A stretch of DNA of 64,000 nt from an uncultured Candidatus Actinomarina sp. (GTDB taxonomy: Bacteria > Actinomycetota > Acidimicrobiia > Actinomarinales > Actinomarinaceae): NCBI GenBank assembly GCA_902571385.1, contig CACGBK010000003.1, forward strand, positions 96,001 to 160,000, in the 5' to 3' direction. Both the position numbers and the translations under genes were made by a program. Under the pieces are notes generated by a model. That model was not told the origin of the DNA. It made no database searches and saw only the letters and a program-made list of their open reading frames with translations. Shown here one piece after another: positions 43,823 to 54,356 of this stretch (positions are counted from its first letter, which is position 1; the number at the start of each line of letters is the position of its first letter).

Positions 43823-44059
43823 TCAGTCTAAAAACCAAAATAAAGATAATGTTGTTACAGCAAAAAGAAAAGCAACAAATGCAGTGATTCTACTTAAGTT
43901 TCTCTCAGCTAAAGTTTGGCCAATATTTCCTGATGCTCCTGGTCCACCAAGCATATCAGACAAACCTCCACCTTTTCCGCTATTTAATAAAACCAAAGCA
44001 ATTAATGCTATTGAAACGACAACATGCACTGATATTAAAACTGCTGTAATTGTATCCAT
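43823..44059 (-). CDS. secG: Protein translocase subunit SecG
   Basis: A 78-residue SecG with two membrane helices (about 2-22 and 55-76). The motif LVLLNSGKGGGLSDMLGGPG (about 22-41) and ERNLSRITAF are the family hallmarks. SecG aids SecYE-mediated protein export. It follows gpmA by two bases in the pgk-tpiA-gpmA-secG operon, as secG follows tpiA in other Actinobacteria, and the tRNA-Leu begins five bases after its stop. Confidence 0.95.
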   Translation of the reverse strand: MDTITAVLISVHVVVSIALIALVLLNSGKGGGLSDMLGGPGASGNIGQTLAERNLSRITAFVAFLFAVTTLSLFWFLD

Positions 44060-44061
44060 CT

Positions 44062-44808
44062 TTAACCTTTTTTTATTCTAGATTGTTGTTCAACTTCTTT
44101 TTGTAATTTAATAATTTGTTTTTGGTCTCCAAGATATCCAATTTTAGTTAGTTTATCATCTTGATAGTTAAAAGCTAATGGTATTCCAGTTGGTATATTT
44201 ACTCCAATAATATCTTTGTCACTAATATCTTCAATAATTTTTAGGATTGCTCTAATACTATTTCCATGTGCGACTACTAAAACATTTTTTGTTTCTGAAA
44301 GATTTAATAGCATAGAAATCGTTTTTTTAACTCTTGATACTACATCTTTTAAAGATTCCCCTAATGGAAGATCTTGATTGATATTTTTGTATAACTTATC
44401 ATTATTTGGATCAAAATCAGAATTTTTGGCTGCTAAAGGAGGTGGGGTGTCATAACTTCTTCTCCACAGTTGGACTTGTTCTTCACCATATTTATTGGCT
44501 GTTTCAGATTTATCCAAGCCTTGTAGAGATCCGTAATGACGTTCATTTAATGTCCAGTCATTCACAATTTCTATATCTTGTTTTACCTTATCTTCATATT
44601 GAGATAACAAAATATTTGCAGTTTCTTTTGATCTTTTTAAATAGGAGGTGAAACAAATATCAGGAACATATTCTTTATTTAATAATGTATTACCTGCTTT
44701 TAAAGCTTCATCTACCCCACCATCAGAGAGTCCAACATCAACCCAACCAGTAAATCTATTTTCTAGATTCCAAATGCTTTGACCGTGTCTTAAAAAAATC
44801 AGATTCAT
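44062..44808 (-). CDS. gpmA: 2,3-bisphosphoglycerate-dependent phosphoglycerate mutase
   Basis: A 248-residue glycolytic enzyme. The phosphohistidine motif LIFLRHGQSIWNLENRFTGW (about 3-22) and the LNERHYGSLQGLDKSE segment, together with VAHGNSIRAI (second His), are intact. It interconverts 3- and 2-phosphoglycerate. It is inserted between tpiA and secG, overlapping tpiA by 4 bases, so three consecutive-pathway enzymes (pgk, tpiA, gpmA) share one transcript. Confidence 0.96.
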   Translation of the reverse strand: MNLIFLRHGQSIWNLENRFTGWVDVGLSDGGVDEALKAGNTLLNKEYVPDICFTSYLKRSKETANILLSQYEDKVKQDIEIVNDWTLNERHYGSLQGLDKSETANKYGEEQVQLWRRSYDTPPPLAAKNSDFDPNNDKLYKNINQDLPLGESLKDVVSRVKKTISMLLNLSETKNVLVVAHGNSIRAILKIIEDISDKDIIGVNIPTGIPLAFNYQDDKLTKIGYLGDQKQIIKLQKEVEQQSRIKKG

Positions 44809-45575
44809 AAATCTACAGATTCAATTATTTTTATAAATTTATCTACATCAAGTGAAGCACCTCCAACAAGAGCACCGTCAATAATTTTTGAATTTAATAT
44901 CTCGTAAGAATTATCAGGAGAAACAGAGCCACCATATATAAATTTAATTTTTTCTTCATTAAAAAATGATTTTTTAGATATAAATTCTTTTACTTTTGAA
45001 ATTACTTCCACAATATCTTGAAGAGATGCATTCTGACCTGTTCCGATTGCCCATATTGGCTCATAGGCAAATATTATTTCATCTACTTTATCTTTTCTTA
45101 ACCCTTTTGTTGAATTCTCGATCTGATTAATTAAAAAATCCATATAGTTCCCATCAGTCCTTTGGTCATTACTTTCACCAAAACAAATAATGGGAGTAAT
45201 TTCTTTATTTATTAGATTGTTTACTTTTACATTTACGAATTCATCTGTTTCATTAAAATGTTGTCTTCTTTCCGAATGACCAACAATACAATAGGAAATA
45301 TTTAATTTAGCTAACTGATGTGCGGAGACTTCACCTGTATATGCTCCATCATTAAACATTGATACGTCTTGCGATGATAAAAATATATTTAATTTATCAG
45401 CATTTATTATCGTTTGAATAGATCTTAAAGAGGTGTGAGATGGTGCTACAACAATTGAGATTTTTTCGTCTATATCAGTATTTAAGGAGTAATTTAATTT
45501 TTGAAAAAGTTGGATAGCTTCTAAATGATCTAAGTTAAGTTTCCAGTTTCCAATAATTATTTTTTTCATTATCAA
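44805..45575 (-). CDS. tpiA: Triosephosphate isomerase
   Basis: A 256-residue TIM barrel. GNWKLN (about 8-13, Lys and Asn), catalytic His in VGHSERR and the catalytic Glu in YEPIWAIGTGQNAS (about 170-183) are present, as is YGGSVSPDN for the phosphate. It interconverts DHAP and glyceraldehyde 3-phosphate. It overlaps pgk and gpmA by 4 bases each. Gap (glyceraldehyde-3-phosphate dehydrogenase), which usually precedes pgk, is not in this operon. Confidence 0.97.
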   Translation of the reverse strand: MIMKKIIIGNWKLNLDHLEAIQLFQKLNYSLNTDIDEKISIVVAPSHTSLRSIQTIINADKLNIFLSSQDVSMFNDGAYTGEVSAHQLAKLNISYCIVGHSERRQHFNETDEFVNVKVNNLINKEITPIICFGESNDQRTDGNYMDFLINQIENSTKGLRKDKVDEIIFAYEPIWAIGTGQNASLQDIVEVISKVKEFISKKSFFNEEKIKFIYGGSVSPDNSYEILNSKIIDGALVGGASLDVDKFIKIIESVDL

Positions 45576-46744
45576 ATTATAAGTGGTTTGTAAATGTTTA
45601 CTCCAGGTAAATTTTTACCATCTAAGTACTCTAGAGATGCCCCGCCACCAGTAGATACATGATTAAAGTTATTTAGATTTGAAAATTTGTTTATAGCACT
45701 CACCGAATCTCCCCCTCCAACAGAGGTATATCCTCCTGCTTTAGCTATTGCTTGAGTAATTGCCTTTGTTCCATGACTAAATTGATCTAGTTCAAAAATA
45801 CCCATAGGTCCATTCCAAAATAAATTTTTAGATGATGATATAATTTCAGAAAATTTAGTAATTGTATCTGGTCCAATATCAATACCTATCTGGTTTTTAG
45901 AAAAATTATTACTATTTATTTCACGTCTAATATTGCTTTCAATAGATTCAGTGACTCCAAAATCTGTAGGTAGGACAATCTTTTTTCCATATTTTGAATT
46001 GATTAAATCTTTTGCTTTTGAAATAAATGAATTTTCAACAAGAGATTTTCCAATTTCATAATCCATTGCTTTAAGAAAAGTAAAGCACATTCCCCCTCCA
46101 ATCATTAGATGTTCAACTTTTGGTAAAAGTTTATCGATTATACCCAATTTATCTGATATTTTTGCTCCACCCAACAAAACAGAATAACCAGATTTTTCAT
46201 TATTTAATAATTTGTCAAGTTCTGAAATTTCTTTATTCATTAATGGTCCTTGATAAGAATTAAGAAAATTGCCAAAACTTACTACAGACGCATGTTGACG
46301 ATGTGAAGCACCGAATGCGTCAAAAATATAAGTTTCAAATGGGCTCGTTACTAATTTTGAAAATTCAATATCATTTTTCATTTCACCTTCATCGAATCTT
46401 AAGTTTTCTAGGAGAAATATCTTTGAAGTAAGATTTTTTATAGATTTTTTCACATCATCACCATAAATACTTTTTATAAAATGTACTTTTTCGTTTTTAA
46501 GTATTTTTGACATATTTTCAGCTATTGGTCTTAGAGAATTATCCACATCATTAGCCTTTGGCCTACCTAAATGACTAACAAATGTAATAGAACGAGAATA
46601 ATCATAAATCTTATCAATAATTTCAAGAGATTTAGAAATTCTAAAATCATCACTAATTTCATTATTTACTATCGGTACATTCAAATCTGATCTGACAAGG
46701 ACATCTCCAAGATATTTTTCATCACTTATTGCATTTATTATCAA
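45572..46744 (-). CDS. pgk: Phosphoglycerate kinase
   Basis: A 390-residue glycolytic kinase. The N-terminal substrate-binding VRSDLNVPI (about 17-25) and SHLGRPK (about 58-64), the hinge, GGAKISDKLGII and the C-terminal nucleotide-binding GGGDSVSAI and STGGGASLEYLDG are all in place. It makes ATP and 3-phosphoglycerate from 1,3-BPG. The start is TTG at 46744 with AAGGA about eight bases upstream. First gene of the pgk-tpiA-gpmA-secG-tRNA operon. Confidence 0.97.
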   Translation of the reverse strand: MIINAISDEKYLGDVLVRSDLNVPIVNNEISDDFRISKSLEIIDKIYDYSRSITFVSHLGRPKANDVDNSLRPIAENMSKILKNEKVHFIKSIYGDDVKKSIKNLTSKIFLLENLRFDEGEMKNDIEFSKLVTSPFETYIFDAFGASHRQHASVVSFGNFLNSYQGPLMNKEISELDKLLNNEKSGYSVLLGGAKISDKLGIIDKLLPKVEHLMIGGGMCFTFLKAMDYEIGKSLVENSFISKAKDLINSKYGKKIVLPTDFGVTESIESNIRREINSNNFSKNQIGIDIGPDTITKFSEIISSSKNLFWNGPMGIFELDQFSHGTKAITQAIAKAGGYTSVGGGDSVSAINKFSNLNNFNHVSTGGGASLEYLDGKNLPGVNIYKPLII

Positions 46745-46800
46745 CTTAAAAATCCTTTTTTTATAAATTATTTCAAAAAAGTATTATCAAAATTTAAAGA

Positions 46801-47667
46801 TTAATTTTCTTTCATATCTCTATGAATAATGACAGCATCTTTACCATCGGATTTTAACCATTTCCCAATTTCTTCAGTCATAACTACACTTCTGTGTTTC
46901 CCGCCAGTACAACCGATTGCAATCCCAACATATGATTTTCCTTCTGAGGTAAACCTTGGCAAAAGAAAATCAATCATATCTTTTGTTTTTTCAAGAAATA
47001 TCTGTGCATCTTCAAAAGAGAGTACATAATTTCTTACCATTGGCGCTTGACCTGTGGAATCTCTAAGTTCATCTCGCCAATGGGGGTTAGGTAAAAACCT
47101 AACATCCAATACCAAGTCGGCATCTCTTGGAGATCCATTTTTAAATCCAAATGAAGTGACAGAAATTTTTAAATCTTGATTGCTTGCTGTTCCCTGAAAA
47201 CCCTCAATAATTCTTTTTCTTAAATCATGAACATTCATGTCTGATGTATCTATTACAAGATCTGCTAATTCTCTTATAGGCTTTAATAATTCTCTTTCAT
47301 TTTTAACGGACTGGTCTAAAGAATCCTTTCCCATAGGATGTGGCCTTCTATTCTCTTCATACCTTTCTATGAGTGAGTCATTGTCTGCATCTAAAAATAT
47401 AACTCTAGTTAGAACACCTGATTGACTTAGCCTATCAAGACTTTTTGTTAACTCACTCTGAGCGGAAGTTTCTCTACCATCAACAGTAAGTACTAACTGT
47501 TTGTTTGTTTCAGCAACATCATTAGACTCAACTACTGATTGAATTAAATTAGTTGGTAAATTTTCAATGACATAATACCCAAGGTCTTCAAATACATTAG
47601 CACTTGCGGAGCGACCAGCTCCTGACATTCCTACAAGTAATAATACTTCTGGGCGTTTAGATACCAT
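46801..47667 (-). CDS. rapZ: RapZ/YvcJ family nucleotide-binding protein
   Basis: A 288-residue P-loop protein: VGMSGAGRSASANVFEDLGY (about 12-31) with ENLP, the VRFLPNPHWRDELR motif (about 190-203) and IGCTGGKHRSVVMTE (about 254-268). E. coli RapZ is an RNase adaptor in glucosamine control; in Gram-positives YvcJ is near yvcK and whiA. Here neither yvcK nor whiA follows: pgk is next after 56 bases. UvrC lies 70 bases downstream of this gene's neighbour position, the same uvrC-rapZ pairing as in M. tuberculosis. Confidence 0.93.
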   Translation of the reverse strand: MVSKRPEVLLLVGMSGAGRSASANVFEDLGYYVIENLPTNLIQSVVESNDVAETNKQLVLTVDGRETSAQSELTKSLDRLSQSGVLTRVIFLDADNDSLIERYEENRRPHPMGKDSLDQSVKNERELLKPIRELADLVIDTSDMNVHDLRKRIIEGFQGTASNQDLKISVTSFGFKNGSPRDADLVLDVRFLPNPHWRDELRDSTGQAPMVRNYVLSFEDAQIFLEKTKDMIDFLLPRFTSEGKSYVGIAIGCTGGKHRSVVMTEEIGKWLKSDGKDAVIIHRDMKEN

Positions 47668-47737
47668 AATTAACCTAATGATATTCTAATTGTGATGTAT
47701 TTACATGGATAAATTTTCTTATTGTATGATATATAAC

Positions 47738-49549
47738 TTAAAAATCCCCATTGAAATAAGAGTAAACTTTTTTGGCTATGTTATCAGATACGACTTCATT
47801 GAGCTCCTCAAACGTAGCTTTTGAAAGTCTGGAAACATCCTTAAATTTTTCTAATAATATTTCAGAAGACTTGTTGCCAACTCCTTTAATACTTAATAAG
47901 GTTTGATCGTCAAAATTTTTAATTCTTAATCTTCTATTTTCAGTTATTGCAAATCTGTGTGCTTCATCTCTTATGTTTTGAAGTAAAAACATCGCTTCAG
48001 AACTTTTATCAAGAATAAAAGGTTCTTTACGATTAGGTTTGAAAACCTCTTCAAATTTTTTGGCCAAACCAATTATTTCAATGTCTAACTCAAAATGATC
48101 AACTACACCTTTTGCCGAAGATAATTGGCCTTTGCCACCATCAATTAAAATTAGATCAGGTTTCCTCTTGAAACTTTTATCTTTCTCATCAACTTTTGAA
48201 AGTCTTTTGAGTCTTCTAAAAATTACTTCTTCCATTGATTTATAATCGTCTTGTCCCGAAAAAGATTTTATATGAAATTTTCTATACATTGATGGTTTAC
48301 AAATACCATCATCCATGACCACCATTGAGCCTGCTCTATACTCAGCTCCAAGATTTGAAATATCAAATGCTTCTATACGATAAGGAATATTTTTAAGATC
48401 TAAATTATTTTTTAATTGTTCTAATGATTGTGATCGAAATTCTAAATCTGTTCTTCGTCTAAAATTAACCACCCTTCGTATTTCTTTAGCATCTAAAATA
48501 GCTGTTTCTAATAAGTCTTTTTTCCAACCCTTAATTGGTGTTTTTAATTGAATATCTTTATCCCATTTCTTAGATAGGCTTTTTTGAACAGTCTCAACAT
48601 AAGGGAAATTGTGACTTACTAATATTTCATCTGATGGTTGATTTTCTGAAAAAATTGAAAGTATTATCTGTGGGAGGTATTCTTCATATTGCTCTGTATC
48701 AATTGGTTCTAGTGTTTTCTTAACTTCACCAATTATTCTTCCATTTCTTATCAGCAGACAAGAAATAACTACATCAAAATTACTGATATCGATTCCTACA
48801 ACATCTACTGATTTTTTATCTGCAACCATTAATGTTTGTGTTGTCCTAGCATTTTCAAGATGAGTAATAATGCTTTTTGCTTGTTGAGCCTTTTCATATT
48901 CTTGGTTTTCTGAAAATGTCATCATTTCATTTATTTTTTCATCAATATATTGATCAGACTTTCCAGAATAAAAATTTTCAAGTTTTGAAATTAAATCAAC
49001 ATATTCATCTCTACTAATTGCATCAATACAGGGTCCTGCACATTTATCAATATCATATAGTAGACAGGCTTTTCCTAATTTTTGGTGTCTTTCAAAAACA
49101 TTTTTTGAACAAGTTCTTACTGGAAAAATATTAATTAAATGATCAAGTGATCTTCGTGCTGATCCTATAAACGGAAAGGGACCAAAGTTTTTATTTTTTT
49201 GACTAATTCTTCTGGAAATATATGCTCTTGGCCATTCTTCATTTGATAAGGTAACGTATGGATAAGACTTATCATCCTTAAATTGAACATTGTATTTAGG
49301 TTTATATTGTTGAATAAAAGAATATTCAGCTAATAAAGCATCTGCTTCATTTTTTGAAACAACAAAGCTTATGTTCTCAGACTCTGAAACAAGCCTCTTT
49401 ACTTTCCATGAGGATCTATCTCTAAAATATGAAGGTACACGTTTTCTTAAATTCTTAGCTTTTCCAACATACAATGGTTCCTCGTATTCATCTTTAAAAA
49501 TATAAATACCGGGACTTGTTGGAATTTCTTTTATTTCTATTTTTTCCAT
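47738..49549 (-). CDS. uvrC: Excinuclease ABC subunit C
   Basis: A 603-residue nuclease that makes both incisions in nucleotide excision repair. The N-terminal GIY-YIG domain starts at SPGIYIFKDEYEEPLYVGKA (about 12-31), with the Cys-containing CLLYDIDKCAGPC in the middle, a UVR motif (about 195-230), the RNase H-like endonuclease (RIEAFDISNLG, DLILIDGGKGQLS) and C-terminal helix-hairpin-helix (SIKGVGNKSSEILLEKF). ATG overlaps the uvrA stop by one base (TAATG). Confidence 0.97.
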   Translation of the reverse strand: MEKIEIKEIPTSPGIYIFKDEYEEPLYVGKAKNLRKRVPSYFRDRSSWKVKRLVSESENISFVVSKNEADALLAEYSFIQQYKPKYNVQFKDDKSYPYVTLSNEEWPRAYISRRISQKNKNFGPFPFIGSARRSLDHLINIFPVRTCSKNVFERHQKLGKACLLYDIDKCAGPCIDAISRDEYVDLISKLENFYSGKSDQYIDEKINEMMTFSENQEYEKAQQAKSIITHLENARTTQTLMVADKKSVDVVGIDISNFDVVISCLLIRNGRIIGEVKKTLEPIDTEQYEEYLPQIILSIFSENQPSDEILVSHNFPYVETVQKSLSKKWDKDIQLKTPIKGWKKDLLETAILDAKEIRRVVNFRRRTDLEFRSQSLEQLKNNLDLKNIPYRIEAFDISNLGAEYRAGSMVVMDDGICKPSMYRKFHIKSFSGQDDYKSMEEVIFRRLKRLSKVDEKDKSFKRKPDLILIDGGKGQLSSAKGVVDHFELDIEIIGLAKKFEEVFKPNRKEPFILDKSSEAMFLLQNIRDEAHRFAITENRRLRIKNFDDQTLLSIKGVGNKSSEILLEKFKDVSRLSKATFEELNEVVSDNIAKKVYSYFNGDF

Positions 49550-52359
49550 TACAAGACTGATTTTAAATGATAACCTGTCAAAGAAGTTTTATCTAATGCT
49601 AAACTTTCAGGAGTTCCCTCTGAGATAATTTTTCCTCCATTTTCTCCTCCTTCTGGTCCGAGATCTATTACCCAATCTGAATTTTTTATTACATCAAGAT
49701 TATGTTCGATAACAAGTACAGTATTTCCTTTGTCAACGAGCATATGTAAAACTTCTAATAACTTTTGAACATCTGCAAAATGTAGACCCGTTGTTGGCTC
49801 ATCCAATATATACATTGTTCTACCTGTTGATCTTTTGCTCAACTCTTTTGCTAGTTTCACCCTTTGAGCTTCTCCTCCTGAAAGAGTTGTGGCTGATTGA
49901 CCAAGTGTTATATAAGATAATCCAACATCATCTAATGTTTTTATGATTCTTGAAATCTGAGGTTGATTTTCAAATATTTTAAGAGAATTTTCAACTGTAG
50001 AATTTAGTATGTCAGAAATTGTATTGCCTTTCCAACGTATATTTAATGTCTCATTGTTATATCTTGAACCTTTACAATCCTCACACATCACATAAACATC
50101 AGGTAAAAAATACATTTCAACTTTTATTGTTCCGTCACCTCTGCATACTTCGCATCTTCCTCCAGGTACATTGAAAGAAAATCTACCTGGCTTGTAACCG
50201 CGGATCTTAGCTTCTTCTGTTTGAGAATAAAGAGAGCGTATCATATCAAAAACACCAGAATAAGTTGCAGGATTTGATCTTGGAGTTCTTCCAATAGGAG
50301 ATTGATCGATTTCAATTAATTTGTCTATATAATTTAGTCCACTCACACTTTTATGAACACCGGGTGGGCTCCAATTTTTTCTTGAAAATTCATTTTGTAT
50401 TGCCTTAGATAATATTTCTGATACCAGTGTTGACTTTCCACTCCCTGATACTCCAGTAACTGATATAAATTTCCCTAGAGGAAATTCGGCTGTAAGATTC
50501 TTCAAATTATTTTCTTTTGCTCCTCTTACAACAATTTTTTCATTATTTCCTTTTCTTCTGATTTTTGGGTACGGTACTTTTTGTTTTCCAGATAAATATT
50601 GTCCAGTAATTGACTTTTTATTCTTTGATACTGTTTCAAAATCACCAGCAGCAACTATATTTCCACCTTCTTCTCCAGCTCCCCAACCAATATCAATTAT
50701 GAAATCAGAACTTCTCATTGTTTCTTCATCGTGTTCAACGACAAGTACTGTATTTCCTAAATTTTTCAATCTTAATAATGTTTCGATTAGTTTTTTATTA
50801 TCAGACTGATGGAGGCCAATTGATGGTTCATCTAAAACGTAGAGTACACCGGTTAATCCAGAACCTATCTGTGTAGCTAATCTAATTCTTTGTGCTTCAC
50901 CTCCTGATAGAGTTGCAGCACCTCTATTTAACTGTAAGTAAGTAAGTCCAACTTCATTCAAAAAAAGTAATCTTTCATTAATTTCTCTTAAAATTGTTTC
51001 AGCAATTTCTTTTTCGTTACCAGTTAGTTTTAAATTTTGAATCACCTTACTAGCTTTGTTAATTGATAACTTATTAAAATCACCAAGTGTAAGTGATTTT
51101 ACTTTTACATTTCTAGATCTTGGATTTAACCTTTCACCATCACAATCAGTGCATGGCAATTCTCTCATAAATTGCATATAATATTCTCTTCTGTGATCAG
51201 ATTCTGTTTCTTCATAAATTTTCTTAAATAATGGTATAACTCCAGGAAATTCTCTTTCCCAAGTTCTGGAATTTCCAAATCGATTTGTATATCTGATTGG
51301 AGTTTTTATTCCATCTGAACCGAAAAGAAGAATAAATTTATCGTTATCAGACAAATCTTTATATGGAATATTTCTTGGTATGTCAAAATATTCACAAACC
51401 CCATAAATCTGTGCACGAAAATATTTTCTTTTTGACATTTCCGGAAAGACATTTTCATCAATAGATTGGATTTCGTCCTTTACTAATAGATTTTCATCAA
51501 TTTCGTAGTTAATACCAATACCATTACATCTTTCACATGCTCCAAACGGAGAATTAAATGAAAAATCTCTTGGCTCTAGTTTGCCATATGAAGTGCCACA
51601 TTCTTTACAACCAAGATTTTGACTAAATGACTTTATATCCTCGTCAATCTTAATATCAACTAATCCGCTTGTTAAGTTAATTGCTGCCTCAACAGATTGT
51701 GGAAGTCTTCTTCCACCGGTTTTTTTAATTTTTACTCTATCAACAACTACTGAGATATTGTGATTGAAGTATCTATCCAGCCGTTTTGCCTCATCTAATC
51801 TAACTAACTCCCCATCAATATAAGCTCTACTAAAGCCTTGTTTTAACAAATCTTTAAATAAGGTTTCGAACTCTCCTTTTCTTGATTTAACAATTGGTGC
51901 AAGAATTTCAACATATATGTCCTCACCAATTTCTAATATTTGATTTACTATAAAATCAGTAGATTGTTTTTCTATTTTAGAACCACAGTTTGGGCAGTAA
52001 CTGATACCTATTCTTGCCCAAAGTAGACGTAAATAATCGTGTATTTCTGTGACAGTGCCTACCGTTGAACGAGGGCTTCTTGATGAAGTTTTTTGGTCAA
52101 TAGCTATAGCAGGTGAGAGACCCTCAATTTGTTCAACATTTGGTTTTTCCATTTGCCCAAGAAATTGACGTGCATAAGCAGATAAGCTTTCAACATATCT
52201 TCTTTGACCTTCAGCATAAATGGTATCAAAAGCAAGAGAAGACTTACCAGAACCTGAGAGGCCAGTGATTACTACTAGTTGATTTTTTGGTATATCAATA
52301 CTGATATCTTTTAAGTTATGCTCTTTAGCACCTTTAACCTTTAAATAATCATTTACCAT
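49549..52359 (-). CDS. uvrA: Excinuclease ABC subunit A
   Basis: A 936-residue damage-recognition ATPase with two ABC modules. Walker A GLSGSGKSS (about 33-41) and GVSGSGKST (about 627-635); signatures LSGGEAQRIRLA and LSGGEAQRVKLA; zinc modules at CPNCGSKI..., CKECGTSYG...CERCNG and CEVCRGDG...CEDCKG. Length is typical. It sits between uvrB and uvrC with TAATG overlaps at both ends, so all three excision-repair subunits are co-translated in this genome. Confidence 0.98.
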   Translation of the reverse strand: MVNDYLKVKGAKEHNLKDISIDIPKNQLVVITGLSGSGKSSLAFDTIYAEGQRRYVESLSAYARQFLGQMEKPNVEQIEGLSPAIAIDQKTSSRSPRSTVGTVTEIHDYLRLLWARIGISYCPNCGSKIEKQSTDFIVNQILEIGEDIYVEILAPIVKSRKGEFETLFKDLLKQGFSRAYIDGELVRLDEAKRLDRYFNHNISVVVDRVKIKKTGGRRLPQSVEAAINLTSGLVDIKIDEDIKSFSQNLGCKECGTSYGKLEPRDFSFNSPFGACERCNGIGINYEIDENLLVKDEIQSIDENVFPEMSKRKYFRAQIYGVCEYFDIPRNIPYKDLSDNDKFILLFGSDGIKTPIRYTNRFGNSRTWEREFPGVIPLFKKIYEETESDHRREYYMQFMRELPCTDCDGERLNPRSRNVKVKSLTLGDFNKLSINKASKVIQNLKLTGNEKEIAETILREINERLLFLNEVGLTYLQLNRGAATLSGGEAQRIRLATQIGSGLTGVLYVLDEPSIGLHQSDNKKLIETLLRLKNLGNTVLVVEHDEETMRSSDFIIDIGWGAGEEGGNIVAAGDFETVSKNKKSITGQYLSGKQKVPYPKIRRKGNNEKIVVRGAKENNLKNLTAEFPLGKFISVTGVSGSGKSTLVSEILSKAIQNEFSRKNWSPPGVHKSVSGLNYIDKLIEIDQSPIGRTPRSNPATYSGVFDMIRSLYSQTEEAKIRGYKPGRFSFNVPGGRCEVCRGDGTIKVEMYFLPDVYVMCEDCKGSRYNNETLNIRWKGNTISDILNSTVENSLKIFENQPQISRIIKTLDDVGLSYITLGQSATTLSGGEAQRVKLAKELSKRSTGRTMYILDEPTTGLHFADVQKLLEVLHMLVDKGNTVLVIEHNLDVIKNSDWVIDLGPEGGENGGKIISEGTPESLALDKTSLTGYHLKSVL

Positions 52360-54356
52360 TAGCTAGGAAGCTCCATAATTTCTTTTTTTATCTCTTTAAG
52401 CTCGTCCCTTAATCTAGCAGCAACTTCAAACTCCAATAAATCTGCTGCCACTTTCATTTCTTTTTCAATATCTTTTGATATTTTATACAAATCATCTTTA
52501 GAAGCATTTTTCAAATTCAAATTTGATCTAAATAAAATATCGTCTTTTGAAGGTCTGTTTCTTTCAACGATTTCAAGAATATCAGTTATTTCCTTCTTGA
52601 CAGTCTCTGGATTTATATCATATTTTTTATTATGTTTATCTTGAATCTCTCTTCTTCTTTTTGTTTCTCCAACTGCTTTCGTGATAGAGTCTGTAATTTT
52701 ATCGGCATACATTATTACATAACCATCTTTGTTTCTAGCTGCTCTACCAATTGTTTGAATTAAACTTGTTTCAGATCTTAAAAAACCTTCTTTATCAGCA
52801 TCCATAATTGCAACTAATTGGACTTCTGGTAAGTCAAGTCCCTCTCTGAGTAAATTTATACCTACAAGAACATCAAATTCTCCTTTTCTTAGATCTCTTA
52901 GAATTTCAATTCTTTCCAGAGTGTCAATATCTGAATGGAGATAGCGTGTTTTTATTCCCATTTTCAAAAAATAATCACTTAAAGCTTCACTCATCTTTTT
53001 TGTTAAAGTTGTAACAAGGACCCTATTCCCATTATTTATTACGGATTTGATTTCACTTAATAAATCTTGAATTTGATCTTTAGTAGGTCTGACATCTATA
53101 TTTGGATCTAATAAACCAGTAGGTCGAATAACTTGTTCAATAAAAATTTCTGAATTTTCATTTTCCCATTTACCTGGAGTTGCGGATACAAGAATAGTTT
53201 TATTTACTTTATTTCTCCATTCATCAAATTTTAATGGACGATTATCAAGGGCAGCTGGCAATCTGAATCCATAATCCACAAGAGTTGATTTTCTTGACTT
53301 ATCACCTTCGTATTGCCCTCTAATTTGAGGTATAGCAATATGGCTTTCATCAACAACCATCAGGAAATCATCTGGAAAAAAATCAATTAATGTATATGGT
53401 GCTTCTCCTGGTTTTCTGCCATCAAAATATCTAGAATAGTTTTCTATTCCTGAACAAACGCCAAGTTCACTTAACATTTCTAAATCAAACATTGTTCTTT
53501 GTTTGATGCGTTGTGCTTCAAGTAATTTATTGTCTTTTTCAAACTTTGAAATTTGTTTTGCCAAATCATTTTCAATTTCCTTTAATGCATTTTTTCTTTC
53601 TTCATCCGAAGTTACATAATGAGATGCAGGAAATATAGCCAACTCAGTTAATTTTTCTAATATCTCACCTGTTACTGGATCAATTCTAGATATTTTTTCT
53701 ATTTCGTCCCCAAAAAATTCAATTCTAAAAATAGTTTCTTCATAAACAGGAAATATATCTAACGTGTCACCCTTTAATCTAAAGGAACCTCGAGTAACAA
53801 CTAAATCATTTCTAATATACTGCTGCTTTACTAACTGACCAATCAAATCATCTAAATCAAATTCTTTACCTTGAATAATTGGAATGATTTTATTTTTATA
53901 TTCTTTAGGAGAGCCAAGACCGTATATGCAAGAAACAGATGAAACTACTATGACATCATCCCTTAATAGCAAAGCACTTGTTGCTGAATGTCTTAATCTG
54001 TCGATTTCTTCATTTATATTTGCATCTTTTTCTATAAAAGTATCTGTTCTTGGAACGTATGCCTCTGGCTGGTAGTAATCGTAATAAGAAACAAAATATT
54101 CAACTCTATTTTCAGGAAAAAATTGTTTGAACTCATTTGCTAACTGAGCTGCAAGAGCTTTGTTGGGAGCAAGAACTAAAGTAGGTTTTTGAACTTCCTC
54201 TATCAGCCAGGCTATTGTTGCAGATTTACCTGAACCAGTAATTCCCATTAACGTTTGAAAATCAATATTACTATCAATCCCATTTTTTAACTTTTTAATT
54301 GCTGCAGGTTGATCCCCTTTTGGTGTAAATTCTGAGATCACTTTAAATTTGTTCAT
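52359..54356 (-). CDS. uvrB: Excinuclease ABC subunit B
   Basis: A 665-residue helicase-like subunit that verifies damage and loads UvrC. Walker [15 protein letters not shown] (about 38-51), the damage-inserting hairpin [20 protein letters not shown] (about 90-109), DESH, motif [11 protein letters not shown] and the C-terminal UVR domain [17 protein letters not shown] (about 635-651) that binds UvrC. Length is normal. ATG overlaps the coaE stop (TAATG). Confidence 0.98.
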   Translation of the reverse strand: MNKFKVISEFTPKGDQPAAIKKLKNGIDSNIDFQTLMGITGSGKSATIAWLIEEVQKPTLVLAPNKALAAQLANEFKQFFPENRVEYFVSYYDYYQPEAYVPRTDTFIEKDANINEEIDRLRHSATSALLLRDDVIVVSSVSCIYGLGSPKEYKNKIIPIIQGKEFDLDDLIGQLVKQQYIRNDLVVTRGSFRLKGDTLDIFPVYEETIFRIEFFGDEIEKISRIDPVTGEILEKLTELAIFPASHYVTSDEERKNALKEIENDLAKQISKFEKDNKLLEAQRIKQRTMFDLEMLSELGVCSGIENYSRYFDGRKPGEAPYTLIDFFPDDFLMVVDESHIAIPQIRGQYEGDKSRKSTLVDYGFRLPAALDNRPLKFDEWRNKVNKTILVSATPGKWENENSEIFIEQVIRPTGLLDPNIDVRPTKDQIQDLLSEIKSVINNGNRVLVTTLTKKMSEALSDYFLKMGIKTRYLHSDIDTLERIEILRDLRKGEFDVLVGINLLREGLDLPEVQLVAIMDADKEGFLRSETSLIQTIGRAARNKDGYVIMYADKITDSITKAVGETKRRREIQDKHNKKYDINPETVKKEITDILEIVERNRPSKDDILFRSNLNLKNASKDDLYKISKDIEKEMKVAADLLEFEVAARLRDELKEIKKEIMELPS

